Shown: piece after piece, positions 13,801 to 26,193 of the stretch
Position numbering within the stretch: the stretch's first letter is position 1
How the letters are laid out: each line of letters starts with the position of its first letter
DNA from: Morchella semilibera
Taxonomy: Eukaryota > Ascomycota > Pezizomycetes > Pezizales > Morchellaceae
DNA length: 64,000 bases
Assembly: GCA_009192285.1 (NCBI GenBank)
Contig: CM018607.1
Location: 620,001-684,000, forward strand
Reading direction: 5' to 3'
The notes under the pieces: model-generated
Database searches by the model: none
Told to the model about the DNA's origin: nothing
What the model saw: the letters and a program-made list of their open reading frames with translations, nothing else
Translations under genes and position numbers: made by a program

Positions 13801-13902
13801 CCTATTGCTGGCTTCGCAGGCACGGCACGTGGTGTTTGGTCCAGTGTTGACACATTTTACTTTTGAGCGGCGACACCGGACGCAGGCTATCGACGACCGC
13901 AT
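10840..13902 (-). CDS. Zn2Cys6 fungal-specific transcription factor, three exons, 967 aa
   Basis: This is probably a nuclear, DNA-binding transcription regulator. Exons are 13902-13495, 13403-12409 and 12340-10840. The introns are 13404-13494 (GTATGT donor) and 12341-12408, and joining them keeps one frame of 967 codons plus stop. Residues 7-36 form the zinc binuclear cluster, with cysteines at 7, 10, 17, 26, 29 and 36 (C-X2-C-X6-C-X8-C-X2-C-X6-C). A Gly/Lys/Pro-rich linker follows. A Fungal_trans-like middle homology region runs from about residue 137 and includes RRRTFWALFMLDR near 365-377. The C-terminal third has an acidic stretch, an Ala/Gln run and proline-rich low complexity, typical of activation regions. 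The start is the first ATG just before the cluster. The target pathway cannot be read from sequence, so I give no symbol. Family call is secure; splice sites are inferred. Confidence 0.93.
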
Positions 13903-16900
13903 ATTTGGTGTTCGGTCGCACGAAGGCGGTTTTATTGCTGTCTCCAGTGGTACGGTGGTGGGGGGAATCTGGGGGGGGTCGTTTGTAAGTATTGAGGGAT
14001 GGGAATGGAGTAGATGAGAGAGTGTGTGTGTGGGAGAGAAAGGAAGTTGGGGAGGGGGGGGTTGGAAGATAAAGGAGAAAGTGTGGGTAGGTGTGTGGAA
14101 AGGAAAGCAAGGGAAGGGAGGGGGGGGGATACCTTCTGATCGCCCGTTTGAGGAACAGACTTTGAATCTATTTTTTCGGCGGGTTCCAGCGTCGGGCCGG
14201 GCTGGGCTGGGCTAGGTTGAGTGCTGAGTGATGGATGATGGGTGGATGGATGGGGAGTATCGGGAACAGGAAGTGACAACAGATCTGATATAGACTAGAT
14301 GTCCTGATGAAAGAGTGAGAGCAGCAGAAGCAGCAACAGCAACAACAGCAAGTATCGACTTTCGAAAAACAAAAAACGATAGAGAAACCCGAAGGAATAG
14401 GAAAAGAAAGAAAGTAAGAAAGTAAGATGGAAGAGAGAGAGAGAGAGAGAGAGAGATGTATAGAAAGAATGGATGAGATGGAGGAGAGAGAGAGAAAGAC
14501 AGATAGACCAGATTGGACACACACAGAGAGAGAGAGAGAGAAGAGAAAGAGAGAGAGTTGATTGATCGATTGATGGGATTGGGGATGGGGGGAGGTGAGA
14601 GGAGGGGGGGGAGGAGTGAGTGAGTTGTTAGTGTTGAACGGCGTCGAAGGGAGATGACGGAGAAGTTGTTGACGATGATGGTGATGGGGGGGGGGGGGTG
14701 GGAAAAGCAGAAGGGAAGGGACACGGAGAAAGGAAGAGTCGGGGTTGCTATGCTCTGGCTTCTGGCCAGAGAGAAGGGTCAGGCGGACGCATACGGAGGA
14801 CGCCTCCGGTTTTGGGGTCGGCAAGTTGCTACGCGGAGATGTCGTCCTGAGTGTAAGTTAGGCAGTGAGCGGCAATGAGTTACGCGTGCCCCAGAAGGCT
14901 ATTTCCAGCGGTAGGGGAATACAGCATGCGTCGTAGTCTCCTTCCCCTATGCTGCTTTTCTTACTCCGAAGTAAGGTTTCTTTCTAATAATGACACTTGC
15001 CTCTCTCTCTCTTCCCTTGCCTCCGATTGCTTGCTTGCTTGCTTACTTGCTTGCTTTGATTGATTGACTGTTGTTCCGGTTCCTGTTTTTATTCTTTTTC
15101 GCCTCACCCATGATCACTCACTCAGTCACTCAGTTTCGCTCATTCCCTTATGCAGACATCCACTCAATCCCCAACATGTCTCTTTCCTACCCAGTAGGAT
15201 CGAGTTGACTTCCCCCAAACAAATCCCCCAATACAAAAAAAAAAAAAAAAAAAAAAATTCATCACCAACAAAATTCCCCACCCCAATAAACACAAAGTAA
15301 CTACAAAATAAATCCAATAAAACTAAACAAAACCCGAGGTCGGGAGGAGGGGGGTGGGGGGGGTGCGAAGAGAAGGCAACTACATGTAATTAATTAAAAA
15401 AATCTAGAATAAAATAAAAACAGCCCTCCTCCCACCTTCCCCATTTCCATTCCCCCCCCCCCCCCCATTCCCGTCCTCGTCATGTAACCCCCATCCTTCC
15501 TTCCTTCCTTTCCTTCCCTCGGTACAGTGCCTCCACCACCACCCAATCCCTTCGGCATTTCGGCTCACACCACTCTCGGTTGCCAGCATCGGCTATATCC
15601 TCCCTCCCCAGCTCCCCTCACCTCACCCTTCTTCAAATCAACAACCCCCCCCCCCCTTCCTTCCCTCCGCCCCTCCTTCCCTCCCTAACAACCACTCGGA
15701 GAAACAAACTAATTGGGACCACCCCGGAGCGGGCGGACGGGAAAGCAGTGGAAGGGAATTGCGTGCCGGTCGACGGAACAAGCCCCTCGCTCCTCCTCTT
15801 CCTTGACTGCCGAGGGTGGGATTCATCCTGCGTGCTTGGGACTTGTAGTATTTGTAGAGGTACAGCAGTACCACGAGAGAAAGAGAAAGAGAGAGAGAGA
15901 GAGAGAGTAGATATCCGCCCTGCGGAGGTAATCAAAAAGTCCAACTCAACAAAAAAAAAAAAAAAAGAAACCCAAAAGGTCAAGTCGTGTTCCCAGCGCC
16001 TACCTATCTCCATCTCCATCCATCCTATTTTGTGCTTATCCTAATCCCTCTTCTTCTTCTTCTTCTCCACGCCTCCCTGCCTTAGAGCCTCTACCTTGTT
16101 GTGCCCCGAACAAATCTTGTTTGCTCCCTCCCCCCAGTATGTAGCTCTGCTACCCGTACGTATGTACGTATGTGTCGTGTGTAGCTTACACCACCGCATA
16201 CCGAGTAAGTGCATACGGAAAGGAAGAAACAAGTGATCCCCGTATGTCGTAATAGGTCGGGAAGTGAGCAATACCACACCAAAAAAAACCAGAAAGTGGA
16301 ATGACACGCCATGGACCGGAACGCTCTCTTCTCTCTCTCGAGCTCACCCGGTTGCCTTGCCTTGCGTGCAGCCCCAACCCCCGGCGCAACCAGCACACAC
16401 CCAGCGAGTGAGTTGAGTGATCCTCGGGATCTCTCTTGTATCATATCATAGAGTAGAAAGAAACCCAGGAACAACAGCAAAAAAAAAAAAAAAAAAAAAG
16501 GTGCGGGGGTGAGGAGGGGCGATAAATTTGATTATCCCCTCCCAGACCAAAAAAAAAAAACAAGAGTTTCCCTTTTTTCCACGCCGCGCCGCGCCGTCCG
16601 TTTGCAAGCAAGCAAGAAAGCGTGCATACCCCCCCCCCCCACCCACCGGCATCTCCTCCGTTGCCATTTGCCCACAACTCACCGGATCACTCACACTAAC
16701 TAAACCTCCACGCGCCCCCGGCCGCGCCGGGTTGCTGCGTTGCGAAAGAGCCGGCATGCTTCGACGTTCGCAGTACCTCAGCTCCCTACCCATCAAATTT
16801 CCCGTGAACCGGCGGCCGCCGCGGGGGGGGTGGACACTGGTGGGTATATCCCTTCAACTATTTTTTTTCTTTTCTTTTCTCTTTCTACGCAAAAAGCAAG

Positions 16901-19900
16901 ATAAATAAATAGAGAAGGAGAAGAAGCTACGAACTGGGGGGGGCCGAGGAAGTGAGTTAGTAACGATGCAGAGTGTCACGATGGTAAAACCGACGATACT
17001 AGAGACATGATGCTGTACCCATCGGGATGACATGTAGTTGCCAGGCCTCTCAAATAAACGTAGCACAAACCCTGAGAACAGAAGAGTCTCTCTCTCTAGG
17101 CAGGACGCACTCACACCGAATTTCCCGGTCCGGCTATTTGCATTATTTTATTTTTATTTTTATTTTTATTTTATATATTTTAAATCTCTTCTTGCCTCCC
17201 CTTGCCTCCCCTTCTCATTCCCGAGGTGCACGGGAAGAGACGTACGCGTGAACAGCTTCAGATCGTAAGATCTCTCGTAAGCAGCACCGCGAAACGGAAT
17301 GAATGCGCACTTAGAAGAAGAAGAAGAAAGGGACAGAGTAGAGCAGAGTAGAGCAGAGCAGAGTAAGTGTAACCCGTGAAAAAAGGAAAGCGAACCTACC
17401 GGGATTGAACAAGATATTACAGAAGAAGACCCTTTTCCTATCTTCCAATTCCACTCTTAGACGGACGGACAACAGAAGCCCGAGAGATCCCACGTGCATC
17501 GTAATTCGTGGCCCGTATAACTAACCAAGACCCTCGATTCGATTCGTCCTCTCGCACACCCCCTCTCCCATCCATCGGAACCTCGGAATCGCCGGCCCGA
17601 CCGTTACTTCCGCGTTTCGTTTCTTCGCTGTCACATTTCCCTCGCCCAAGTCCTCGTAAGTCAAGTAAGTGTAGGTAGTAGGTAGCGCTCCCCGGACCGG
17701 TTACGTCCTCCCTTCCTTCCTTCCCCGCGCGCCCGCCAATCGCATTCTGGCACGCCTCTGTACCCTTCAATCATCCCCCCCCCTCTCCTCCTACTACTCC
17801 TCCCCCTCCTCCTCCTTCCTCCATCCATCTTTCTCCCTTACCTGTCCACTCAAAATTATATATATACATCTATATATATAAAATAAAATAAAAAAACACC
17901 CACACACCCACCACGTGTTTCTCGGGAATGCTGCTTGCTTCCCCCCCCCTCTCATGGGGGGGAGAGAGAGAGAGAGGTGATACCCCTGCAGCTCAACAGC
18001 TTGTCCGACCGAATGCATCCATACCACTCGACCGTTCCGGGGCGCCGATGACGCCGACCACCGCGGCTCTCCGTTGACCCTGGTCTGGCGATCGGCGGGT
18101 GTGGTATGGGGGGGTGGAAAGTATTTCTCGCACCCTGTGTTTGTATCCCCTCCCCCTCCCCCCCCCAGCTCGTGTGGAACGGCCGGAAATTCTGCTGCGT
18201 TACATGGTACCCGATGGGTACTCTCTCTACAGTGGTACCTGGATTACTTGGGAGAACGGGTACTTGTAGATACTACTCTACATCCCGACAGCAGCAGCAG
18301 CAGCACAGCCAGTCAGTCACCTATCCCTATCCCTCCCTAGGAAAAAAAAAAAAAAAAAAAAAAAGCAAACCAAAAACCAAAAAAATAATAATCCAAAACT
18401 GCCGCCCACGATCCATCCCGCCCACCGGGGGGGTGGCCATCAAATACCGACACCACCACCACCACCACTATCTCACTCGGCTTCCCACAACCTCGAACCC
18501 TCCCATTATTACCACCTCAACTAACTAACTAGCTAACTAACTAGCCAGCCCCCTGCCCTTTTTTTTTTTTTTTTTCCTTTTCTTCTTATAACCTCTGCGA
18601 GGCTGTGTTGGGGTTGAGTTTTTTGGTCTGGGGCCGGAAGTCCTCCATCTCCGGCGCGGTGCCGGAACGGGGAATGCCAGCGAGCCCTGCGGGAATTCCG
18701 GTGGGCTGCTGTGCTGTGTGCTGTGCTGTGCTGTGCGAAATTACTTTTTTTCCTTCCTTCAATATCTAAGGGGTCGTCGAGTCGGGTTATCTATGCAGTT
18801 CAAGGTAAGTAAGCAGGTCCCCACCACCCCCCCTTCCCCCAATCATAGATAGACACCCCCATTCCATCGGTGAAACGAAAAGCAGGAGAGAGGGAGGGAG
18901 GGAGAGAGGGAGAGAAAGAGATAGGGCATCTAGACTACGTGACTACAATACCTACATACTTACACAACCTCGAACTCTGGTCCCCGAGTTCAGTTGGGTT
19001 CCACCTGCTAATGTAGATCTGTCCTGTGGCACTGGAACGCAGGCCGCAGGAGGAGGGAATGTGTGATCGAGATGGGGGGGGGGGTGGGAGCGATGATCCA
19101 GCGCGATCGGCGGGAGCTCCAGATTTCATGTCTCGGAGCGCCCACTGGCAGGAGGTCGTCGTGCGTCGTCACGTAGGGTACATGTTACTTGCTATGCTAT
19201 TGTTTTTGTTTGGGCGTGCGGTTTTAAACAAAAGGCGCGCTGTTGCTAGCTACATGTAATCTGGTCTTGATTCTAGTCTGGTACAAACCGTGTAGACTAC
19301 ATGCAGGTCTCTAGAGTACTTGTTGTAGAGCCGCATCGCTCTACACCCACCCCCGAACCAAACCCCAACCCCAACCCCAACCCACGAGTGATACCACATG
19401 AACCCACTCTCATCCTCCTCCTCCTCCCCAGCATCACTCCATCACTGACCCCCCTTCCCATAACCCAATCACTCCCCAGCCCGCCCAGCCCAGCCCAGCC
19501 CAGCCCAGCCCAGTCCAGCCAAGCCCAAGCCCCACGGCCACAACACCCACCGCGCCCGCCCGAGGGCCAGAGTGCCAAAGGAAGGTGAATTGAAAAAAGA
19601 TAAAAAAAAAAAAAAAAAAAGCAAAAAAAGCAAAACCCCCCAATGACGGGACCAATGCACACCATCCGAGACCGGGCCCATCCCTCCCACACACCACACA
19701 CACGTACACACCACACAACCCGGCGCCCCGTATCCTGCGCCGCCCGGCGCCGGCGCCCAAACGCAAACCCAACCTTCCCCTTCCCTTCCCTTCCCTTCCC
19801 TCGCAATCGTGGTCAAAGCAACAACACCCCTAATCTCGGGAACGGACGGCGCGTTCTAGAACGCGAACGGTCTAGATGCGTTCCTTCGGGCTCGGGAGAT

Positions 19901-21185
19901 GCCCTAGCAAACTAACCACAACTCTGTACATACATGGAGTAGATCCCACCCCACCCCACCCACCCCTAAACAGTGCAGCGCTTACAGCAACAGCGAAGGT
20001 AGGTACATATGTAGGAATTTGTGGGATGGTCCTGTTGGGTTGGATGCACTAACTCGCCTCGCGCGTTGGTGAAGAGAGAGAGAGTGATAGATGTCTCAGC
20101 CAGAGAGAGAGAGACGCGGAAACGGTTAGAGTTTTGTGTTAGAGCTGGGGGGAGGGGTCATGGAGTATCACTCGGTCGGTGCCCCCCCCCCTCCGGGGGT
20201 TCGGCAAGCCAGTCGGTGGTGAGGTGGGTTTTGTAAAGTTTATCATTTTTTTTTTTTTCACCTGTGATGTTATGTCGCGCGCAGCCTTGGTTGGGGGTGT
20301 TGCGGAAAACGTTATGCAAGTCAGTCAATGAGGGTACTCTAGTGCATTGTTTGATAAACTTGTTTCAGGCCCTCTTTCTTCTGTCGAGAACTCCGCTAGA
20401 GCACTGGCTGCTGCTTTAAATTACCTGGGGGATGCAGAAGGACCTTTGTGCTACACACAGTCGACTGATCCAAGTCTAACTGCTGGTACATATATGATAT
20501 AGGTACCTGCCAGAGACGGATAGGCTGTCCCCAGTAAAGTATGCATACTCCCCAAGTAGTGAGAAAAAAACAAACGCCCATACAACAGTAAAGTATTCCC
20601 GATGTTCCCCCACGCACAGACCTCTCCTTTGTTGGAGGAGAGCCATGTCACTTTGGTTGAGTTGGTAATAATAATAATCGACAATAATGCACTGGAGAGG
20701 TTAACCGGCTTAAATTTGTTGCGCTTTTCGGTTATAGAAGTCCAATGATTGGATTCATGAGGGATTGATATATGTCAAAGTAAGAATGTCTTGCATATAG
20801 ACAGAGCTGCAGATCAATATAATATAATATAGTGTTTACATATCTACACAGCCATGTAGTCACATCCGTATCTGTGGAAACATCTAAACGACTTCCTTAA
20901 AACATGTGAGACCCATCATCCACGGCTTTCCTCTAAAGTTGACCGGGGAAAGGTATCATAAATGATTCTGCAGGTTGAACCTTTCGCCGGACACCCTCAA
21001 AACGGCCCCTTTGACCGCCCGAGGGGGGCAACTTACGTACTCTACCAATAGTTTAAGCGATATATGTGACTAGTACTTTCTATCCCCAGCTTGTTTACTC
21101 AGTCTCCAAACAATCCGCGGAACATTTTAGGGTGTGGTGGATAGTGGGAGGTAATTGGGCCCTAATATGATAAAGATCCCCGCTA
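13903..21185. repeat. About 7 kb of microsatellite and homopolymer DNA between the regulator and the dehydrogenase
   Basis: I found no credible gene. The region contains many GA/CT arrays (14400-14560, 15880-15907, 17950-17975, 20070-20115), CTTGC repeats near 15030, TATTTT repeats near 17150, CCCAACC and CCCAG repeats near 19365-19515, and A/T tracts of 18-23 bases (15234-15257, 16480-16499, 18342-18364, 19603-19620). The serine- and proline-rich open frames on both strands are translations of these repeats. It is the upstream side of the minus-strand regulator, so it may hold its promoter and a long 5' leader. Towards 20.3-21.2 kb the composition becomes ordinary. Confidence 0.7.
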
Positions 21186-21196
21186 TTATAATATAA
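21186..21196 (+). promoter_or_regulatory. Probable TATA element of the short-chain dehydrogenase
   Basis: TATAATATAAG lies 124 bases before the ATG at 21320, a usual distance for a fungal TATA region plus short leader. Position and composition are the only support. Confidence 0.4.
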
Positions 21197-21319
21197 GAGG
21201 AGGCCGGTTTCGTATCCCGTCCCAGGATAAGCGTAATCATCAATTGTTCGTGTGAAGATACCCGCAATTTCAAAGTCTCCATCCTATAGCTCATCAAATT
21301 TCCCTAGCATCACATCAAC

Positions 21320-22316
21320 ATGTCGCTCCCGGGTTATGCTTTAATCACCGGTGGAGGTTCGCCACCAACCCCTCAAAGCATCGCTTCCCGTGCTGTGCTC
21401 ACATCGTTTCTCAATAGGTGGTGGAATTGGCAGAGCAACTGGTAACATTTTCGCTCGCGAAGGTTGTGCCGGCATTGCGTTCGCAGACATCAACCTCGAA
21501 GCAGCAACCACCGCGGCCGAAGAATCAAAAAAATATGCCACAAACCCAGCTTACAGAGCAATCGCACTTCCTGTTGATGTTACAGATGAAGCGAGTGTAA
21601 ATGCACTAGTAGAGCAGGTATTGATAGAGTTCGGGTTACTTCACTACGGTATCAACTCGGCGGGTGTAAGTTTTACAAACAAGGTATTTGACCGTCCTAT
21701 ATACGTCTTTCGTGCATTAGTCTAAAAATCCTTAGGCCGGCGGGATTCCAAAGCACTCAGAAACAAATCTCGGTAACCTCTCCACGCAAGAGTGGGAACG
21801 CACCATGAACATCAATGCCCGGGGTATATTTTTCTCCCAGCGCGCCGAGATCAGCGCCATGCTCAAGAGCAAAGAGACAAACCCCTCCGCAGGCTTCTCC
21901 ATCGTCAACATATCATCCATTGGCGGGCTCCGGGCACTCGCCCCATATGCATCTGCGTACGCCGCGTCAAAACATGCTGTCATCGGGCTCACAAAGAGCG
22001 CAGGTATGTCATATCTCATCCGGCCCTATCAGACCTTTTTTTTTCTTTTTTCTTTTCTGATGGTGATTTAGCCTGTGAACATGGCCCCGACGGGATTCGG
22101 GTCAACGCGGTCTGCCCAGCGTTCATCGAGACGCCCGCGAACGCTGGAAACCCCGAGGTGACGGAAAGGGTAAATAAGCGTATGGAAAGATCTGCACTAG
22201 GGCGAGTAGGCAAGCCAGAAGAGGTCGGTGAGGTAATTGCTTTCTTGAGCTCCGAGAAGGCGAAGTTCGTTACCGCCGTTGATTGGGCAGTTGATGGGGG
22301 CTATACTGCGCTGTAG
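21320..22316 (+). CDS. Short-chain dehydrogenase/reductase (SDR), four exons, 265 aa
   Basis: This is a classical SDR, probably a soluble NAD(P)-dependent oxidoreductase acting on a hydroxyl or keto group; the substrate is unknown. Exons are 21320-21356, 21418-21665, 21736-22003 and 22072-22316. The three introns are 61, 70 and 68 nt with GT..AG ends, and joining them gives 265 residues. The nucleotide-binding glycine motif TGGGGGIG is at residues 10-17. An acidic residue follows the second strand (FADIN), which favours NAD over NADP. NISS at 153-156 supplies the catalytic serine, and YAASK gives Tyr170 and Lys174. After these come RVNAVCPAFIETP and a C-terminal VDGGYTAL, both typical of the family. 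The length matches the classical SDR size. No neighbouring biosynthetic genes are seen, so pathway is open. Confidence 0.93.
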
Positions 22317-24034
22317 ACATCTTGTGATAGGTCTACATCTAGTAATGTATCATGTACTTGTAGCAGAAATAAGTAAAACCGAAGGTGTTTGCCTACACCA
22401 GATCAGTATCAAACGTGCATGAACGACAATCGGGTTGTGTTCCATTCTGCCGATGATGTTCCGTATGGATGAGGCCCTGGCCTACACGGCTACCAATCGA
22501 TATCTAGCCGGTTGTCATGTTATCCCTGGAAGAGGTGCAGCTCGTGGGGTGCATGCATGCGGGGCCACGGGTGTTTCGGATTTACTACGGTACTTAACTC
22601 TAGCTTCGGGTTAAACCGTGGTTGAATGCTGAGGGTATGTTGTAGATGGATGGTTTAGCTGGGTCCTTGGGGTGTAATTGTGGTGAGTGAAGGTAAGGAG
22701 GAGAAGGATTTTAATGGCTTGCAGTTGGAACTTGTGGATATTCTTGGGTATGCAGGTTAGGGCACAAGTCGTGACGTATTCCTTCTATTTCCTGCTATGT
22801 AGTGCTTATGTTTCAAAACGAACCATATTAACCCTAACCCTACTCACAAACAACATTATCGATAATTTGGGCCTGTTGGAGGCTTTATTAGAAGTTTAGG
22901 ACGTTCCTGGGGGTCTAACTAACTTTCTATCCTGAGCTCGTTGATAAGAGAATAAAATGATACAATAAATGAACTTTGCGACAAGAGATCACACAAATTG
23001 AATCAGTTAAGTGACCGCACACCTACTGTCTCAACCTGCCACAATACCCAGCTGAAAAGAAGAGCAGCTGGTAACAATCGTAGAGTACCGCGCCTTATTT
23101 GAGGCTCACGATCCCGGGTGTCTTAGACAGTGCGAGTCGACAGTTCAGCGGTTTTGGTGCGGGATGTTGAATATCATACACTCCCGTTTATGTGAAAATT
23201 CCCTCCATCAGCCGAGAGTTCAATTTTTGATACATACCTAAAACACCGGGATTTTGAGATTTAAAAGTCCCTCTCTATCGGCCTCGGGCAATAATTTCGA
23301 GAAGGAAATACATATTGCCGTGGGCTGAGCAAATCGTCAATGCATTCTAGATCCTTTTCTACACTATCTGTGAGGTTAGAAAAGCAAGGGATCGAAGAAG
23401 AGAGGCAGCGGTGCGAGGTTATATAATTCCCAACCGCATCTTTGCTATTGCTTCATGATTCACCGTTTAAACTTCTCTATCAATAGAAGACCAAAATCTC
23501 ACCCCTCCAGCTTCATATAGCTATGTAGCCAGTCCACTAGTTTATTCCCTATAGTCCCTAGTGTATTTAAATCGTACCCAACACTACCAGCAACTTCAGG
23601 TTTTGTTTATGCCATAGGGTTTCCCTGCACGCAACATTCTTGTACCTAGAAACGAGTGAAATTATGATGAAAAAAAAAAAAAAACTACCAGAAACTTCAC
23701 ATACAACACCTTATTAGGTGGTTGGAGTTAGCCTAAGGGAAGCATAAACCGGTAATCTTGTATGGCCTCTGTTAGAACGGCTCAGTGGTGTATGCTACTA
23801 TTCTGCCCGTAGAAAGCCATTGTTACCTGGATCCTGGGGCCTGCAATGAGGTGATTTTTGACTAGGTTTTGGGTCGCTAGACGAGCTCCAGACTACGAAC
23901 CCTCAAACCAGGGGGCTCGGACTTGGGTCTAGAGGGATGCGGGTAGCTATGGGAGAATCAATGATTGATTGACCATGTACACTGGTTGTAGGGAAGGGAA
24001 CATGGGTGTTACTTATGTGATTGTGATACACACA
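22317..24034. other. Intergenic stretch without a recognisable gene
   Basis: This region holds short AT-rich spacer and decayed sequence, including a short CCCTAA-like run near 22831 and 15 A at about 23670. I see no splice-connected coding sequence. Confidence 0.5.
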
Positions 24035-24181
24035 CAGTCTCGGAAATGGGGGTAAAAATCTAACCGTGGGGCTACGGTACTCAGTCAAGGATACCGGTTT
24101 AAACCAAATACCCTATCGATACCGTGTCAATACCGTACCCTTACAGAATCACTAGTCAATTTCTGCCCATTCCCGGTACTG
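24035..24181. mobile_element. TA-associated CAGT-type MITE, family C copy 2
   Basis: This copy starts CAGTCTCGGAAATGGGGG and ends CCATTCCCGGTACTG, followed by TA at 24182-24183. It shares the interior of the copy at 6180-6360 but lacks about 34 bases. The left flank is CA rather than TA, so one target base may have mutated. It has no coding capacity. Confidence 0.75.
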
Positions 24182-24660
24182 TATGTACATGTAGCCAATA
24201 TAAAACGAGGATGAATCCAGCCATGAGTGTAGCCCTTTAGTTATAAACAAGCTTGAGCCTTGTTAACACAGGGCTGGACCATCCTAAACTCGGACACGTT
24301 CTGTGTCCGGGGCATGTAGCTCGCAGGCCAACTGATCATGAATCAAATAAACAAAGGCGACCCGCAGCTGTCTCACAGCCGAGTGATCAGCCATGAAGAC
24401 GCAGCATATATGTCCGCCTAGATTGTCCACGGGGGCTAAAGTGTACAGCTAGTATCGCGTTGAAAATAGACTGTTCGGGTACCTATAGCATAAGAACTTG
24501 AATTTCAATTACAATAGACCACTTTGCAGTAGGTAGTTTTATCTCTTGGACGGATGAAACTTTCAAATTCGCAGCTTGCCCTTTTGAGATAATACTTAGC
24601 TTAAGCTAACATCTATTTTTGATCGGCTCTATTGTCACTATCAACCGTTAAGATAGGTGC

Positions 24661-24957
24661 GTGCACAGTCCAGGCTGCGAATTTGACGATCTCATCCGAT
24701 CATACACGCAGGTCCTAGGTTTGATCTCAGACTCTTTGTCTATGCCCCAAGGAGATGAGGAGAGTCTTATTTCCCCGGGATTTCGCATGGACTCCGTGAC
24801 CTTGGTCATGAAGAGAGCTGCTTATACTCGGTGGTGCATGAACCATCACTCGACCCCGAAACGCGAGGCCAAGACGTTCAATAAAAAGTTGTGGGACAAA
24901 GCCACCCAAAACCCGGCGCACCAAAACATTCAACGATATATAGATTATAGGCTTTGA
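24661..24957 (+). pseudogene. Possible gene relic or exon, unknown product
   Basis: An open frame of about 97 codons with balanced, protein-like composition (SPGFRMDSVTLVMKR; AKTFNKKLWDKA) ends at TGA in 24955-24957. No good ATG or upstream exon is visible, since it opens at a GTG, and I do not recognise a family. It could be the last exon of a decayed gene or of a repeat-encoded protein. The call rests only on composition and the lack of low complexity. Confidence 0.3.
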
Positions 24958-25200
24958 AAGAACCAAATGTGTCTCTTTAACAATATTCTTCGTATCGCCT
25001 TGATCAGGTTTGGGTGGTCTCCGAGCCCACTGTACTAACCAATACACGGTCGACGTTTTTCCTGAACGCCAACCTATAGTTATTGGGAATTGTACAACAT
25101 GGTCCAGACCCGGAGGAGTACTATGATAGATTTAGGGTAATTGCAGAGAAACTCTAAATCCGCGAACCCCTCCTGAGCCCACTTAACTATTTCCTATTAA

Positions 25201-25593
25201 CTAGATTGGTTTCACAGCCTTTGGCCAAATACCTAAGGATTGGTAATAGTAAATGCCACAGCCCTCTATTATAAGCCTGCATATAGCAAGGACGAATCGT
25301 TTGTAGTTGTTTGAACGCACTCCCGCATATACAAACCAGTGATTGGCCAGTTCCTCGATCCCTGCCCAAATGGGAGAGCCTTCTAGACGAACCATCTCGA
25401 AGGCACGAGGACCAATGTCTGCTAGGCCTTGGGATCTACGATCCGACCAACCGGAACCGGGTCCATCCATCGATTCTTGGCCAGGTACTATAAATGTAAG
25501 AAGATAAGCATAGGTACGTACGTTGACCAGCAGCAGCGGGATTACTTGAAGCCAGTATGTACTGTACTGTACTGGCCGTAACCCCACACTCAT
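25201..25593 (-). pseudogene. Possible gene relic, unknown product
   Basis: A minus-strand frame contains a protein-like stretch (MDGPGSGWSDRRSQG, then AFEMVRLEGSPIWAG and EELANHWFVYAGV). The first third is less convincing and no splice-connected start was found. It lies beside the plus-strand relic at 24661-24957. I cannot assign a family. It may be part of a decayed gene. Confidence 0.27.
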
Positions 25594-26082
25594 AGAAAAA
25601 AAGAGGGCCCTCTGTGACGATGCCTAGACCAGTTTCTGGTATCCTTGTGTTTGGTCGGGGTTTTAGCTAAACTGGAGTCAAACTCTGCGCTATGATTGAA
25701 CGTCCACAGGTAACTACGTCACAGCTAGCGTGGTCGTTATACCGCCAGGTTTGTTAGAGTCGTGCATCGATAATCGTGATGATCCCCAGGGGTTACCAGA
25801 TGGCTTCCTACGAATCCTGTTGTCATCGCGATGTGGCAATGCTAATGCTGAATACCATGCAGGTACAAGGTACAGATGGTGTAGGTGTCGTGTGGTTGAG
25901 GGGCAAATCCCTGCAAGTCATCAACCAAACCTTACGACGAGTGCCAAGTATCCAAACATTCCGCCCCCGCCCCTCCTACTATTTACTATCTACTACCCCC
26001 ACAACCAACCAGCCTTTCCATTCCCCTAAATAGCTATCGCGGCTGGTACTTAGCAAGGTTGTAATCGTCATCCAAAATCAGG

Positions 26083-26089
26083 AAAAAAA
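26083..26089 (-). terminator. RNA polymerase III terminator of the tRNA-Leu gene
   Basis: Seven A on the plus strand read as TTTTTTT on the transcribed strand, eight bases after the tRNA 3' end. This is the normal polymerase III stop signal. Confidence 0.8.
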
Positions 26090-26096
26090 TTGTGTT

Positions 26097-26193
26097 TGCC
26101 ATCAGTGCGGTTCGAACGCACGCATCTTTCGATAATGCAGATCTGTTTCAAGAAACTTAAATGCATCGCCTTAGACCACTCGGCCATAATGGC
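26097..26193 (-). tRNA. tRNA-Leu (anticodon UAA) with a 15-nt intron
   Basis: On the minus strand the acceptor stem GCCATTA pairs with TGATGGC, followed by discriminator A. The D arm has GGCCGAGTGGTCTAAGGC, characteristic of Leu tRNAs. The anticodon stem is ATGCA/TGCAT. The anticodon TAA corresponds to plus positions 26157-26159. An intron (26141-26155) follows position 37, the usual place for eukaryotic tRNA introns. A short variable arm (ATC..GAT) and a T arm GTGCG-TTCGAAC-CGCAC complete the cloverleaf. Without the intron the RNA is 82 nt, normal for tRNA-Leu. CCA is not encoded, as expected in a nucleus. Confidence 0.93.

Noticed and set aside
14168-14824. Long Ser/Pro/Leu-rich open frames on the minus strand
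   Set aside because: They are translations of GA/CT microsatellites without motifs or splice context.
19301-19816. Proline- or tryptophan/glycine-rich frames on both strands
   Set aside because: They are produced by CCCAACC and CCCAG repeats; no protein-like core.
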